Source of the DNA: Mesostigma viride
Lineage: Eukaryota; Streptophyta; Mesostigmatophyceae; Mesostigmatales; Mesostigmataceae
Length of the DNA stretch: 64,000 nucleotides
Direction: 5' to 3'
Assembly (NCBI GenBank): GCA_009746045.1
Contig: RPFO01000154.1
Span: 1,620,753-1,684,752 of the forward strand
The notes beneath the pieces are model-generated. The model saw only the letters and a list, made by a program, of their open reading frames with translations, was not told where the DNA came from and did not search any database. This document shows, piece by piece, positions 33,563 through 45,509 of this stretch. Every line of letters begins with the position of its first letter. Positions within the stretch are counted from its first letter, which is position 1. The translations under genes and the position numbers were made by a program.

Positions 33563-34950
33563 GAGGGAGCCCGGGTACATACAAACAAAGGGCGAGACCG
33601 CCCTAAAGAGGGCATCGCCCGCCCAAAGTGAGGGCATCGCAGCCCGGGGAAGGGCGAGGCATGGAAGGGAGACGAGCGGCATGGTGATAGACGCTCGTGC
33701 CGGTGTGGAACGCGTGACCAGCCTTCGTAAGCCTGTCCATTCGCCATTCGCCATTCGCCATTCGCCATTCGCATCGCTCTAATGCCTGCCGCAAAAGAAA
33801 GACGGATTCTTGGCCTTCAGAAGAACAAGCCCAGGCTGCCGGTGTCCAGGGCCCTAGGCAGATGGGCCCCCAAGCCCGGGCTCGTTGGAAGCGGTTGCGC
33901 AATCAGTGCCCAGACGCAGGGCTCAAACGGTCGGGGTCCAGCTCGAGCACGAATCCGCTGGCATCCATTGTCCACAGCCGTGGCAGGCAATTGCAGGGGG
34001 TCCCTGGCCCCCCTGTTTGCCGCCCATGTCTAACATGTTATTGGGGTAGGTATCCGTTGTGGATGGTTCGGCCTTGTCGACCCATTTCTATCCACGCCGC
34101 CATGGCTTTGCGGTGGAGGGCAGCTGAAGAGGTGTCTGCGCGGGTCATCGCCTGGGCATCGTCATGTGGATTCCGCAGCCGCCATGCCAGTAGTGACATC
34201 CGGGCTGTGCGCCCTAGCCTCACTGTGGTCAGGGAGGTGGACACGTATTGAGGTGCTCTAGTCCCACTTCTCTCTCGCAGTCTTGTTTTGTGGCCATTCT
34301 TGAAAGTCAGCATCTGGCAACATGCTCGCTGTTGTGAAAATTGTTGCTGTAAACATGTAGGATATTTGTATTTTTTTTCCCCTTCCCTCGCATGTCCGAG
34401 CTGCGGGGAGGGTGTTTTCCACCATTTGTTTGGCCTGGGCCACTTCGACAGTCTGCCGGTGATTTTGTGTGTGACGTCGGGGGTCGCGACAGCTGTCTCC
34501 CATGGTCTCTGTTTTGATACTTGATTGCTTCTGTTTGCGACTGGGTTTCCGAAACATCAGCGTTTCTGGCCGTGATGCGAAGTGTGTCAGCTCGGTGTGC
34601 TGCCGGCTAGACTGCCAGGCTGAAGCGCGACGGAAACGAGCCTTCATTCTTATGGCATAATTCTTGCTACGATTTGAGTACCGGGCATGTGCAAAAGCCT
34701 ATTGTATAATATAGAGTAAAATGATACTAAGTTAGTAGTATAAATTTTTTTTGCCTAATGCATGTTTTCCTGCATGCATGCGTGCATGGGCTGCTGGTAG
34801 TTGTCTAAATCAAAGTGGATATCGTCTTCAACTTCATTTTGAAGGCAACCATATGTGCATAAGGCAACCATACGTGCATAAGGAGCTTTGTGCCAATGTG
34901 CACTGGTGACCATGCGTGCTGCGCATGCATGGCGTTGGCGCACATTATTT
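33563..34950. other. Intergenic stretch, no supported gene
   Basis: GC content falls from here rightwards. The only repeat is a fourfold 'attcgcc' run at 33740-33768. A minus frame near 34038-34313 (...RMSLLAWRLRNPHDD...) is open but short and without recognisable domain. I do not call it. Confidence 0.4.
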
Positions 34951-35184
34951 AACACGTGACTGCGTCACGTAGGTGCCAATGCAGAGTAAAGGTACGTACC
35001 TTTACTCTACTAGCTACCTAGGTACCTTCAACCCAAATACATTTATGAGGGGCTAGGGAGGCCGCCGGCCCTAGCTAGCTTCTCTCACTGCCACGTACAA
35101 AAGGGCAGGCCATGCATGCACAGAGTGCTCTCTCCACAGCGCGCATAATTTGTCGCCCGGCACAACACTGTGGGTGCAATACAC
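34951..35184 (-). mobile_element. SINE-like family B, near full-length copy
   Basis: It begins (plus strand) with cacgtgactgcgtcacg and runs through gtgccaatgcagagtaaagg, cttctctcactgcc and gcacaacactgtgggtgcaa. It matches 52919-53093 in the same orientation and 2421-2537 in the opposite one. Compared with the 52.9-kb copy it has extra bases around ggtacgtacc and gccgccggcc. It has no coding capacity. The tail side (34940-34950) is only a short AT stretch, ttattta. Confidence 0.65.
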
Positions 35185-35247
35185 GCATACAATACCATAG
35201 TTTTCTCACTTAATAATAGGTATAGGCTGACACATAGCGCTTATTCT

Positions 35248-35365
35248 GATCAGGCACTCCGCAAAGGTGAAAACCATTTGCGTTCAGTGCCGGGCCGCGG
35301 AAAACGCGGAAAAACGCGATCTGCAAATGAATCCGACCGGAATGGAACTGGGGACCTCTCGCACC
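35248..35365 (-). mobile_element. Short repeat with tRNA-like B box (copy 1)
   Basis: The reverse complement reads gagaggtccccagttccatt followed by ccgg, then catttgcagatcgcgtt, cgcgttttccgcgg, aacgcaaatgg and ttttcaccttt. The same ~117 bp occurs on plus at 38633-38749, where it is flanked by a target duplication. The B-box-like gttcgattcc (here gttccattcc) suggests a tRNA-derived retroposon. CATTTGC and GCAAATG can pair in a hairpin. Confidence 0.55.
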
Positions 35366-36130
35366 AACTTTCGCTGACTATAGGACGGACGTCTCCGGTT
35401 ACCATGGCATCGCCAACTTACACCTACAGTCATCCGCAAAAGTTCTCCTGTCCGGGGAGTGATGCAAGCCTGTCGGATTTGGTACTAGATAAATCACTTA
35501 TCTCGCTTATGTCTGGCGCACATGCGCATGGATATAATTCATGACAATGGCGAAGCTAGCTACATGCCGGCGTGGACCGAGAATGGCGTGTACATGCGCA
35601 CGCGCACCTGGCGGGTCAATCACAGCCACGCACTGCACTAAATAATATATGATGCCGGGCGGCCTGATTGGTCGGATCTGCACATCGTGCATGCATGGTG
35701 CATTCATGCACGCATGCACGACATCCTTTCACCTTCATATCAATTCGCGGGCTTCGCGGCTCCCCAACAGCTAGACCGAGTGTAATTAATTAGTTAATTC
35801 TCGACATGCAGGACAAATTTATTAGCGTTCTGGCCATTAAGATATATTATCATTCTAGAATGATGAATTACAGAGGTGAGACTGGCATGCAACATAAGGA
35901 AAACCCCGAAATGAAGAAGAACCCTACAGAGAATAATAGCAATCTGACATGTGCATGCAAGGATCACGCCAGCTGCACAAGGTACAACTAACTACGTGTC
36001 GATCACAAAACTACGACACGCAGTGAGCACTCCGCAACATCGCTGCCGGCCCACGTACCAGGCCTGGGAGGGATCTAGCCCGCATGGGTCGCGACGAATT
36101 TAGCCACGCCCTGCCTACAATGGGACCCCC
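35366..36130. other. No supported gene
   Basis: AT-rich intergenic sequence with TGCATG motifs and a short TTAATTAA run near 35784. No transposon ends were found. Confidence 0.4.
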
Positions 36131-36220
36131 ATTAATTAATTAATTAATTAATTAAAATCATAGCTCCGTGGGGAGCATATGTAACACATAGCCCTGAGAA
36201 AGGGGCATCTATGGGTTTGT
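36131..36220 (-). mobile_element. Retroposon family C 3' end with (TTAA)n tail
   Basis: The tail attaattaattaattaatta is followed by atcatagctccgtggggagc, atatgtaacacatagccctg and agaaaggggcat. In reverse complement the body ends gctatgtgttacatatgctc with hairpin ctccccacggag before the tail. It matches the body of the copy at 38590-38797 (ccccttctctgggctatgtg). Confidence 0.6.
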
Positions 36221-36371
36221 AATACAATCAGGGCGACAACCTGCAGGTGTAGGATGTACGACTAGCACCTGCTCTGGGTGCACTAGGTGCACCTGCACCT
36301 CCATGATGGTTCATGCCTCCTATAAACAAGCACAGGCACCCAGGGGGGGCTTGAGGAGAGGGCCTAGAAGG

Positions 36372-37827
36372 CAGTGTACAGCCATACGCAATACGCAACC
36401 ATACGGGGCCCTTGTGTATGGTGTATAATACGCCATACGGGGTATAATACGCAAACCATACGGGGACTCTTGAAAATGCTGTTTTTTGCATGGTTCAGGG
36501 GGTTCTTCAACATTCTGACCAATCAGGCATGTTTTTTTTGTGTTCTTGCAACACCACTTGCCTTTATTTAACACATCATCACATAATATTGCCGTTGCCG
36601 TCGCTGCATGCCTACAAATACAAGCATTGTACATCTGTTGTTATTAATAATGTCTGTAAATAGCACAAAATAACAAAGTTGTATGCACAATCAGTGCACA
36701 CCTGAAAAGGATAATAACACAAGTAGATATGCATGCACATTGACACTTGCAGTGGTATAGAGATCGCTGCCACCATTACTGTATGTTGAAGTTAAAAAAC
36801 CATGCCATCACTGCATGGAATGGCTATACTAGGACTGAAATACTGCACATGGTCAGTCGGCCAACTTGCCAAAAGTAATAAGACATTGTGCCAGAAACAG
36901 ACATCTTGCCTACTCGTGGTAGGCCACCATGCAATATTGATCTACATGAAGCAAGAATCCATACGGGCTGCCAACAATGTGGCTAGCGTGCAGGATAGCA
37001 TGCATGCCAGCAACCCGACCCAGCTTCCCTAAACCATTAACACATATGGTACGGTGGCTGGCTAGCAGCAGCCTGCATGGCTAAATAAGGCATTTATGTG
37101 CATCGCGAGTCACACCAAATACCCCGCAGCCTGCGACGTAATGCCTCCGGCGGCCTCTTGCACTCGCTCACTCTTGCCTCCTTCGCATACGTAGCGCCCA
37201 TGATATGGCGGGTGCTAGCCTTGCTCGGGTGGTAGAACCCGAGAATTTTGCATCCAAAAGTGTGCACGTCACTGAGCTAGTAGTTACCTGTCGGCTGCCC
37301 TTTCTTGTTGAGAGTCTGTTCTTTCACGATGTGTGTCCAGGCAGTCTCGAATACGGCCTGCATCTCGTCGGCCCCATTATCATCGTGTTCCATAGACCCA
37401 CACCATCACCGTCGCTAGCCATGGTGCCTGGATGTCAATTGTGCTACGATTAAATGTTAGGTGCCAGATGCGCGCCCTTGTTGGCAGACAACATAACTTC
37501 GTCACCTAATTTCCTCGTCCTTCGTCTCCTAGACCCTAGTCCGACACGCAACAATCTGCAGCAATGCACGTAGTCACGTACAGTCGTACATGCACGGCCA
37601 GCTTGGCACCTGCATCTAGTTCCGGCTCCACGTGCCGTCCAAAATGATGCCAGAAGCTACTTCGAACGAGGTTCATACGCAAAAAATACGCAAAAAATAC
37701 GCAATACGCAAAAAATACGCAAAAAATACGCAGTGCGTATTTTTTTTCCCATTTCCATACGGAAATCTTGCGTATGGCGTATAATACGCGCCATACGGCG
37801 TATTATACGCCGTATGGCTGTTCACTG
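36372..37827. mobile_element. hAT-like non-autonomous transposon 1 (1,456 bp)
   Basis: Terminal inverted repeats read CAGTGTACAGCCATACG at the left and CAGTGAACAGCCATACG at the right (16 of 17 identical). An identical 8-bp target duplication, CTAGAAGG, lies at 36364-36371 and 37828-37835. A CAGTG terminus with 8-bp duplication is characteristic of the hAT superfamily. Subterminal parts carry many tataatacg/atacgcaaaaa motifs. The interior has no transposase-like frame, so it would need a transposase from elsewhere. The perfect duplication suggests a fairly recent insertion. Confidence 0.85.
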
Positions 37828-37835
37828 CTAGAAGG

Positions 37836-38377
37836 CCTGCATGACATATGGGGTGGAAGGTATGTGGCTAGGCTATAGCTGGGGTACACATGGCCTCTCA
37901 GCAGGGAGTAACTCCCTGCATGGGCAAAGCATGACTCGAAATTGCTACGGCTATTGCAACTTGAAGGGCGGGTCGGGTGTGGGCCCATCACGTAGGCATA
38001 CATGGCCACGTCACTAAGCTTTCTAGTCTACACTAAGTACTGCTATATATTCCCTAGGCTGGGGTGGCTGGGGTGGCTGGGGTGGCTGGGGCGGCAGGGG
38101 TCGCCTGCCAGGGCTTGTGGGCGACGTAGATGTCCGCCCCCTTCCCTAGTAGACCCCCATGGATGATGCATTAAGAATAAGCTCAGCCCTGCCTATGTAC
38201 AGAGAGTCACTCTCTGCTGAGAAGCCATGCCCTAGCTCTTGTATAGCCATGATGATCTTCCCCCCCCATGCATGACATGCAGGCTCCCCCTTAGCTGCAT
38301 GGGCATAGCTTGATAGATCATGGGGATGCAGGTGCCCTGGTGCACCTAGAGCAAGTGTCGTTTACATTCCCACCCTT
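37836..38377. other. No supported gene
   Basis: Intergenic sequence with a fourfold 'ggctggggt' run at 38058-38090 and TGCATG-rich stretches. No gene or complete transposon is evident. Confidence 0.4.
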
Positions 38378-38387
38378 GCAGGAAGTA

Positions 38388-38559
38388 AGTAAGTAAGTAC
38401 TTGCGTGTCATGCGCAAAGGCATGCCACGGAGTACTATGCTAATCTCATTAGAAAAATAATTACACAAAAGTTTAAACAAATATCGTCTTCATCATCCCC
38501 CAACTGTTAAGCACTAGATGGGGATGTAATCCTCATCCGAGCTGTCCTCTACTGTAATG
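38388..38559 (-). mobile_element. 5'-truncated LINE 3' end (172 bp) with target duplication
   Basis: In reverse complement it carries the codons for ITVEDSSDEDYIPI and the stop, then a 3' region ending in a tandem acttactt tail. This is nearly identical to the 3' end of 56248-56709. GCAGGAAGTA occurs at 38378-38387 and 38560-38569, a probable 10-bp target duplication. Heavy 5' truncation plus a tandem tail is the normal outcome of target-primed LINE integration. Confidence 0.75.
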
Positions 38560-38589
38560 GCAGGAAGTAGCTTAGAATTAATGTATTAT

Positions 38590-38797
38590 AGGCCATATGC
38601 CCCTTCTCTGGGCTATGTGCTACATATACTCCGAGAGGTCCCCAGTTCGATTCCGGCCTGGATTCATTTGCAGATCGCGTTTTTCCGCGTTTTCCGCGGA
38701 CCGGCACTGAACGCAAATGGTTTTCACCTTTGCGGCGTGCCAAATCAGAATATACTCCCAACGGAGTTATATGTTCCTAATTAATTAATTAATTAAT
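38590..38797 (+). mobile_element. Retroposon family C, sense copy, interrupted by the tRNA-like repeat
   Basis: The body ccccttctctgggctatgtg, ctacatatactcc continues after an insertion as caacggagttatatgttcct and a four-unit aatt tail. The insertion, 38633-38749 (117 bp), is the tRNA-like repeat seen at 35248-35365 and is bracketed by ATATACTCC at 38624-38632 and 38750-38758. It carries the B-box-like gttcgattcc, but the flanking arms do not pair as a T-stem, so it is not a functional tRNA. Confidence 0.7.
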
Positions 38798-38799
38798 GG

Positions 38800-39345
38800 G
38801 TCGCGACATTTAGTCGGCCCGGGAGCGGCGGAATAACACACCAGCCACGGTGCACGAGTGAGGGCGAGTGACTGGCGCTGCCGCTGCAATACAAGGACCA
38901 CGTGCGGGCAGAACACGGGGCGGTCTGACCCTCGAGGTCGAGCCAGGCGGTCTTCACGGCACTGGCAGCACTCGTGGAAAAACTCCGCGGTCTTTGGGCC
39001 CATGGCACCGAATTCCTCAAGGACAATTAAGGGGATGACCCGGTGGGTGGTGGGGCCCCACATTGCCGTATGAGGCAAACTTGTCGCGCTCAGCCACAGC
39101 GGCAGTGCTCAGCGCCGGCATCCAAAGCCGCCCGGAGGATGTGGCGACTGGAGAGCGGCCGAGCCATGGAGACATCGATGAGCGGCGAGCGCAGGTGGCA
39201 ACCCTGCCCATCGTAGTCAAGCACGGTAATGTTGGGACGGTGGTTGGGTGAGTATAGCTAAGGGCGGCCCCATGCATGGATCCGCGTCCTCGCACTTGAT
39301 GGTGGAGTGGGGAAAGACCGACCGAAGCATCAGCACACACCACCC
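38800..39345 (-). pseudogene. Decayed retroelement ORF, C-terminal region
   Basis: Reading on minus, one frame gives AAVAERDKFASYGNVGPHHP-like sequence (from about 39343). A second, shifted frame continues RVIPLIVLEEFGAMGPKTAEF, then FHECCQCRED and VVLVLQRQRQSLALTR, and stops at about 38787. The order 'E..K..Y..VG..RV.PLV.E.FG..G......L...C....SLAL.R' is, from memory of such proteins, the usual end of LINE-type reverse-transcriptase polyproteins in algae. One frameshift near 39050 breaks it. The reverse-transcriptase core is not here; the CACTA-like element begins just upstream at 39535. Confidence 0.5.
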
Positions 39346-39555
39346 GGAGAAGAGCGGTATGGAGATAGACGAACTAGTTCTGGTTCTGCTGGCCACCCAT
39401 GCACGCGATGTAGTGCGTCCCATGTGCTAGTATCGAGATCAAGCCCGCAGCTGCGCCGCAGGACGCACCCACCGTCAATTCAAGAGGTTGCGGGGCAAAC
39501 AGCTGGTGGCAGAGGCCGGGTGCATGATGGAACCACACTAGGAACTCAGGAACCG

Positions 39556-39945
39556 TAAAAGTGGTAAAAGTGGTAAAAGTGGGTGGTAAAAAGTGGTAAA
39601 AAGTGGTAAAAAGTGGTAAAAAGTGGTAAAAAGCGGTAAAAGGTGGTAAAAAGTGGTAAAAAGTGGTAAAAAGTGGTAAAAAGTGGTAAAACGGTGGAAA
39701 AACGCTAGGAGCAAACAGGTGGTAAAATCTTTTTACCACCTTTTACCACCTCAGTTTTACCACTTTACTGTCAAAGTGGTAAAAACACGCCACAAAGTGG
39801 TAAAAGTGAGGGTGGTAAAAACGCGCCACAAAGTGGTAAAAGTGAGGGTGGTAAAAACACGCCACAAAGTGGTAAAAATGAGGGTGGTAAAAAAATACCA
39901 CAAAGTGGTAAAAATGACAGTGATAAAAAAGGGGAAAATGCAGAT
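39556..39945. repeat. Left subterminal array of the CACTA-like element
   Basis: Roughly 30 copies of (g)gtaaaa(a)gt(g), then spaced variants with acgccacaaagtggtaaaa. The core word GTGGTAAAAA also occurs as TTTTTACCAC at the other end. Confidence 0.9.
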
Positions 39946-40518
39946 TTTGCCAGCATTACAACACAAGCACTGTTAAGAACAGCTTAACATGCCATCATTC
40001 CAAATGGTTTCTTTATTAGAAATAATAAAACATCCCATTTACAGTTGTCTCTCTTGATTTACAATGAGGATTTAGCCCCACATTGGGCGTCTCATCGATA
40101 CGTTTCCACCATTGTGAAATAACTAAGGACGCATCAAGCCCAGCCAATTAATTTACTTCTTCTTCAGGTGTCATCATGATCAATTATGCTTCTTTGCATG
40201 AACAAAGCCACACAATTGCCAGCACTCATGCTCTGGAGGCCTGCAGGCACACAGAGCACCACCATTGAAGAGGACACAAGGGCAGCAAGGCAGGGGGGGG
40301 GGGGGCAGTCAGGCACGGCAGATCTAGTTGTCGCCCAGCAAAACATCCTATGCATGGTGAAATGGGTTATGCCTTAACCCCGCTAGATTTTCAGCAGTCA
40401 CTCAAGCAGGCATACAGAACGGTATAATATAGCCGGTCCAGTTACTAGCCTGTGTAGCTGAATGAACAAAAGCGAAAGCATGCCAGTGAGGGCAACTGCA
40501 AATAAGGAAAACATCAGG

Positions 40519-40677
40519 GAGACAACCAGCGCAGGCCAGAAATCGGGAGAATCCGGACCATGGTAGCTCGAGCCTGCCGTTATCTTGTCCGCGTGTTCGA
40601 GTCGTTCAGGATGATGAAGATGAATGGTGATGGAAATGTGTAGCCTTGTGCATTGAAATTATGGCTGGCTTACGTGT
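40519..40677 (+). repeat. Repeat family A, copy 1 (159 bp)
   Basis: It is about 98% identical (three mismatches seen) to 54542-54700, from gagacaaccagcgcaggcc to ggctggcttacgtgt. A third, inverted copy lies at 56.2-56.8 kb, split by a LINE. It belongs to a larger retroelement-related repeat (see 54435-56830). Confidence 0.8.
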
Positions 40678-41173
40678 TAAGGAAAACATTACCTTGCAAA
40701 AACTGCTACTCTGATTGCTAACAAATAAAGGTATGGTTTGCAAAGGTGCCGCGCATTGGACGCTGACAGCAAATGAATCGGAAGATAACGATTGAAAGCA
40801 ATGGTTACCGACAGATTCACAAATACGAATTGAAACAACTAAAGAAAGCGCTTGCTCACCATAAACTTTCACCGCGCTTCTCTAGCCTTCGATGCAGACC
40901 ACGTTCCTCGTCCCGTCTCTGCGATAGGGCCGCATTGCTATAGACATCTTGCAGTCCTGAGATTGCGCCGATCGCCGACCTACAGTAGCTTCCCTGGCCC
41001 TTGCTTTGAATGTTCAAGGACTCACACTGAGGAAACGATGCCTTCATCTTGTCGAGTCGCACCACATGAATACAACGGTCACACGGCTTGCAAGTCGCAA
41101 CTCGGAAGGTCAAGCTTTGCAATGCCGGGCTCCTGAAATGAAGTTACGGTTACGCCGATCAGTCTCCGGCAGC

Positions 41174-41402
41174 GATGTGTACAGCGTGCACATTTACCTT
41201 AACTTATCAAGTCATAATGGCAAGCCATATGTCCATTCGTTTGAATTTTGCTGACGATGTACGGATTAGAATCACGTACCCAGGATTTTTCTCTGGCAGG
41301 GATGTGTACAGCGTGTACATTTACCTTAGTATCAAGTCATAATGGCAAGCCATATGTCCATTCGTTTGAATTATGCTGACGATGTACGGATTAGAATCAC
41401 GA
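41174..41402. repeat. 127-bp tandem duplication
   Basis: gatgtgtacagcgtg through attagaatcacg occurs twice, starting at 41174 and 41301, with about 95% identity. It is followed by a short 'gatcacaggatttta' duplication. It lies inside the CACTA-like element and has no coding features. Confidence 0.85.
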
Positions 41403-42221
41403 TCACAGGATTTTATTCTGATCACAGGATTTTATGATTGTAGATGCGGCAATGGGTGTGCAGAGTGACAGGTCTTGCAGTGTGACCTTCGCCCGGTATT
41501 GCCGTTGCGGAAAGATACTGTCGCTTGGCCTGTAAAGTTCAAAAACTAGCGGTTGCTGCTGGTTTCGGATCGACGCCAGCAACCGACATGCTTTTGCGCC
41601 AACGGCCATAAACACATGTAGTAGTGCAGCTGCTTTTGGGTGTGGTCGACAGGACGTGATTACCCCCATTTCACTTCGCGGTTTGCGCTGGGAGTATACA
41701 GCTAATTGATTCTGAAAGGTAATGGCAGGAGGATGGGGGGTTCGATGACAGGCTAGCAGTGGTTATGTATGCGGCTCTTAGGTTTGGAAGGGAATTTGTG
41801 GATTGGCCCATGGATTGAACTGGAGGAAGTCACCGGAACGACTTTCCTTTGCAAAGGCAGCGCCTTCGACCAGCTTTAAATTTCAGAGCAGAAAGATGTC
41901 CAGGAGAAAGCTCACGCAGGCATATGAGTAACAAGCTAGTCCTCGTCGCAATGTTAGACTGCTATAGAAACCCGGCGGTTTCCTGCTATGACCTCAGGTG
42001 AGCAAGTGAGTGCTTTTGTAACATGGCCATGAATTCTGTATGCCCCATGCGTTCCCAATATTAAAGAACTGCTCCCAGTGGTGTGCGGCGCGATGCAAGG
42101 GTTTCAGATGCACATCATAGCATTCGTTTTGAACTTGTTGAATTGAATGCTGCAGAACAGGCAGGCCAAGGAAGTTCCGGAGTTGGAGAAGTGTGCGATG
42201 TGGAGAGACCTGCATGGCCGG

Positions 42222-43981
42222 CAGAGTGAGATCGTACGTTATACGCGTTATACGGTCACGGTGGAGTATAATGTATAATACGGTATAATACGGTATAATA
42301 CGGTATTATACGTTTTCGTACGGACACACTCAGAATACTCTGATTTTACACATTTTAAGACACCCACCATCAATCCACATGTTTTTAATTAACACTGTTT
42401 TGGACATAATCCAAGGTTGCCCTACCCTCGGCTATACTCTATACGGTGGATATTGTGGACACGATCGATGTATTGCATGTAATACTGAGAATGTAAACGT
42501 GCGCATGCATAATTGTGTGTATGTGTATATATGTGGCTTTATATTGGTTATATATGTTTACTTGGGTGCCTTCACTTTGATGCAAGTAATTATATATTTT
42601 AATATATATATGTGGCTGTGCATGCACGCAAATACTACAGTAGTATACAATTAATGCATGTAGTATGTTTGCATGGTGCGATGCTATGTGAATATACTGA
42701 GCTGCATGTGACTACAGGTGTGTGACTCGTGGTGTGCATTAATTAATTAATTATAACTGAATTAATTAATTAATATTAATTAATCTCGTGTCCCCGTTGG
42801 GGAACCACGGAGGCTAAACAGGTGGGGATGTGATAAGTAACTCACATATTCTCACCTTCCATACAACAACCTTGTTTTCCAGCAGGCTGAAGAGCATGAC
42901 AGGCGTCTATGAGCTCGCCAGCTCCTTGCACCGGTGATGCCGCTCCCAGGCAGCTAGGGTCCTTGACTACGCAATATAGAATGTCTACCGTGTGAAAACC
43001 TCCATACAGGAAGCGTAGCAAAGCCAGATAACTGCCCGATCAATTCTGGGTAGCTTTAGGAAGCATGGCATACGCAGCGTAAGGAAAACCATTGAAAGCT
43101 GCGGAAAATCTGATAGCACAACTGCAACAAGTGGAGAACAAAATAGCAAGAAAAACCCAGAAACGGCGCAAAAAGTTTCAAGCCAGGTTCATTAAGAGCG
43201 CAAACAGACTGGGCGGTGACATGCGGCAAATCAACGTACCACGGCCGGCATTATTTCCTACCCAGGCGCGCAAGAAAAGCCAGCCAGCCATGGATGGATT
43301 AACCGCGGATCGCGCAGGCCTGAACGAAATCATTTTAGAAATGACAGGAAATGGCCGCAGATCGAAGATGCTTAGGTTATTTTCATGGTGTCCGTTACTA
43401 AACGGCCCTTGCTGCATCAAAATAACCCACGAATGTCGAGTTCTACCGTCGCAGGCACACATGCTAGATTATTCATCGCGGCCAAATTGACGTTGGATGA
43501 GACCCCCGTGCAAATCTGTACCAACAAAGGCAGCGAATTTGCAAATAGTGCAGATCTTGCTATGAAACATCATAATAGAACATCACTTTTAACCATCGGC
43601 TTAATTTTTTCGCCTGTCGCCCGCCGGATTAGCCATATTTTAACGGAACGCACGTCGCCATGGCCACCTCCGCACGGTGCGCGCACTGTGCACCACAATG
43701 TCAAAATAAGATCGCGTCGAATTGTAAAAGTTCAGACGGGTCAGTACTTATTAGTAGAGATACGAAATCTGTGGCTTCAAATCGTTGCCCTGTCGTTCTG
43801 GCATCCTAGCCGCGCAAAACGTAAAAAAAACGCGGAAAACACGGCATTATACGGTATTATACGGTATTATACGTCATTATGCGCTAAAACGTATTACGTA
43901 TGAAAAATCATACGCTCAAAGCCAGCGTATTACGTATTATACCGTATTATACCGTATTATACGGCGTATGATCTCACACTG
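42222..43981. mobile_element. hAT-like non-autonomous transposon 2 (1,760 bp), nested in the CACTA-like element
   Basis: Terminal inverted repeats are CAGAGTGAGATCGTACG at the left and CAGTGTGAGATCATACG at the right (15 of 17 identical). A perfect 8-bp target duplication, ATGGCCGG, lies at 42214-42221 and 43982-43989. Subterminal arrays of tataatacggtataatacgg (42268-42312) and the inverse (43848-43972) match those of the element at 36372, so the two share a lineage. The interior includes a retroposon family D end (42737-42815). Frames inside (e.g. 43092-43490, Lys-rich) do not resemble a hAT transposase. Confidence 0.85.
42737..42815 (-). mobile_element. Retroposon family D 3' end with (TTAA)n tail, inside hAT-like element 2
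   Basis: Two aattaattaatta blocks, then ctcgtgtccccgttggggaa and ccacggagg. The hairpin of the other D copies (ctcccgttggggag) is slightly altered here. The doubled tail block may reflect two insertions at the same AT-rich site. Confidence 0.55.
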
Positions 43982-43989
43982 ATGGCCGG

Positions 43990-45505
43990 ATGGCTTCAGA
44001 TCCAGTCTTAACTGCACTTAATTGTGCTTCTGGTTCATACATCCTTTTACTGTTTGCATTGCGTGCTGCACTTTGTACATTTGTTGGCAGCATCATGCCG
44101 TTAGACCGGCATGCGGCGGCCTATCCGTCTGTGCTAGTAGAGCCTCTGGTTCTCTATGCTGGGTGATTGTGGTGCAGCATGGTGAGCGAACGTATGCCAT
44201 TCCGTGTTGTCGGCATTGAGTTGCATGTTCCTTTTTTATATCCAGAGCTTACTTTGCATCTTTAAAATGGTTCTCTCCAAATCTTCGCATGCCTGCAAAC
44301 GAAATCCCTTTACTGGTGAGAGCAATCAGGAAGTCTTTTCATTTTGACTTTTTTGTTCTCACTCGCTTGCAACACCATAGCAAGAGGTTTGCTGGATTTT
44401 CGTCTCATTCTTCTCTTTCCAGTTATATGCCTTGCCATTAGGAATACATGGCCTTGTTAGATGACTTTCTTCATCTGAGTCGTTGAGCAGTTCTGAGGCT
44501 TTGGAGGTTATTTCAAACTTGATTGGCCTTGATTACTCAATGATTTGCTATCGACTAAACGCTTGTCGCTGGTGGCTTCTATTTGTGGCATTTTGAGCGT
44601 CCTTCGCTTTGTAAAGCCCGCCATCATTAGAACTTTCAATTTGCAGTTGCACGAACTGGTATGTTGCATCTTCTTGCGTAGCAGCTATCCCTTGCATAGG
44701 CTAGTATGCTCACCTATACATCTATTCAAAGTATGGTGTGCGCCACCAGCCTTGCATTCCCTTTCACTTTAGTTTCCCTTTCTATGCCTGCATTGGGAGG
44801 CATGCATGACAAGCATTGGCATGCTTCACGCTAAGTGCGTGGTTGCAACCCTTTGCCTATTGTCAGCCAGCTTGACCCTGTGCCTTTTATGTTTTCTGTG
44901 TTTACGACTAGCAAATTCTATTGCGTAGCTAGGTTTGTGGCTTCGTTTATGTTCTGACTGTGGTTTTGTTCCTTACGCCATCCCTAGTTGGTGGCCGCTT
45001 ACTTAGCAATGGGAGGGGGATGCCAGGTCAAGCTCATGGAATTTTTTTGTAGAATTTCTTTCAAACTCAGTTCCTTGACAACACAACATGTTGCCCCATG
45101 CGGTGGCCTTGTTATGCTCCTTTGATGGTGCTTGATCATTTAGCAGGAAAGCGCACCATGAGGCGAATTACTGAAGAACGATAGAGTAGCAATCATGGAG
45201 AGAAGGATTCTTCGTTCGTCGAGGATAGCCCCTAAGTTGAAGTAGCATTTCGTAGTCCCTCCTTTACTCTTGATGTATGGGACTCAGGCATGCCATCGGT
45301 TTCTAAAGGATTATATTGCATCAATGACAAAGTCCTTGTAGGCGTGCGCTTGCACGCCATGCAAGGTGAGCTCATGCTTGCTGAGCTCACGCAGTTGTCC
45401 TCAACTTCTCAGTTTTCTCCAAGTTAATCATGCCAATATTACATTGAATAAAGTTGCATCATTCGTTGTTTGGGCCTAAACTGACTTGTTGTCGGTTCAG
45501 CCCTT
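43990..45505. other. Interior of the CACTA-like element, no gene seen
   Basis: AT-rich sequence with only short frames and no recognised motif. Confidence 0.4.
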
Positions 45506-45509
45506 GTAT

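Noticed and set aside
38633-38660. Functional tRNA gene
   Set aside because: The B-box-like gttcgattcc is present, but the bases flanking it do not pair as a T-stem, and no acceptor stem or clear A box was found.
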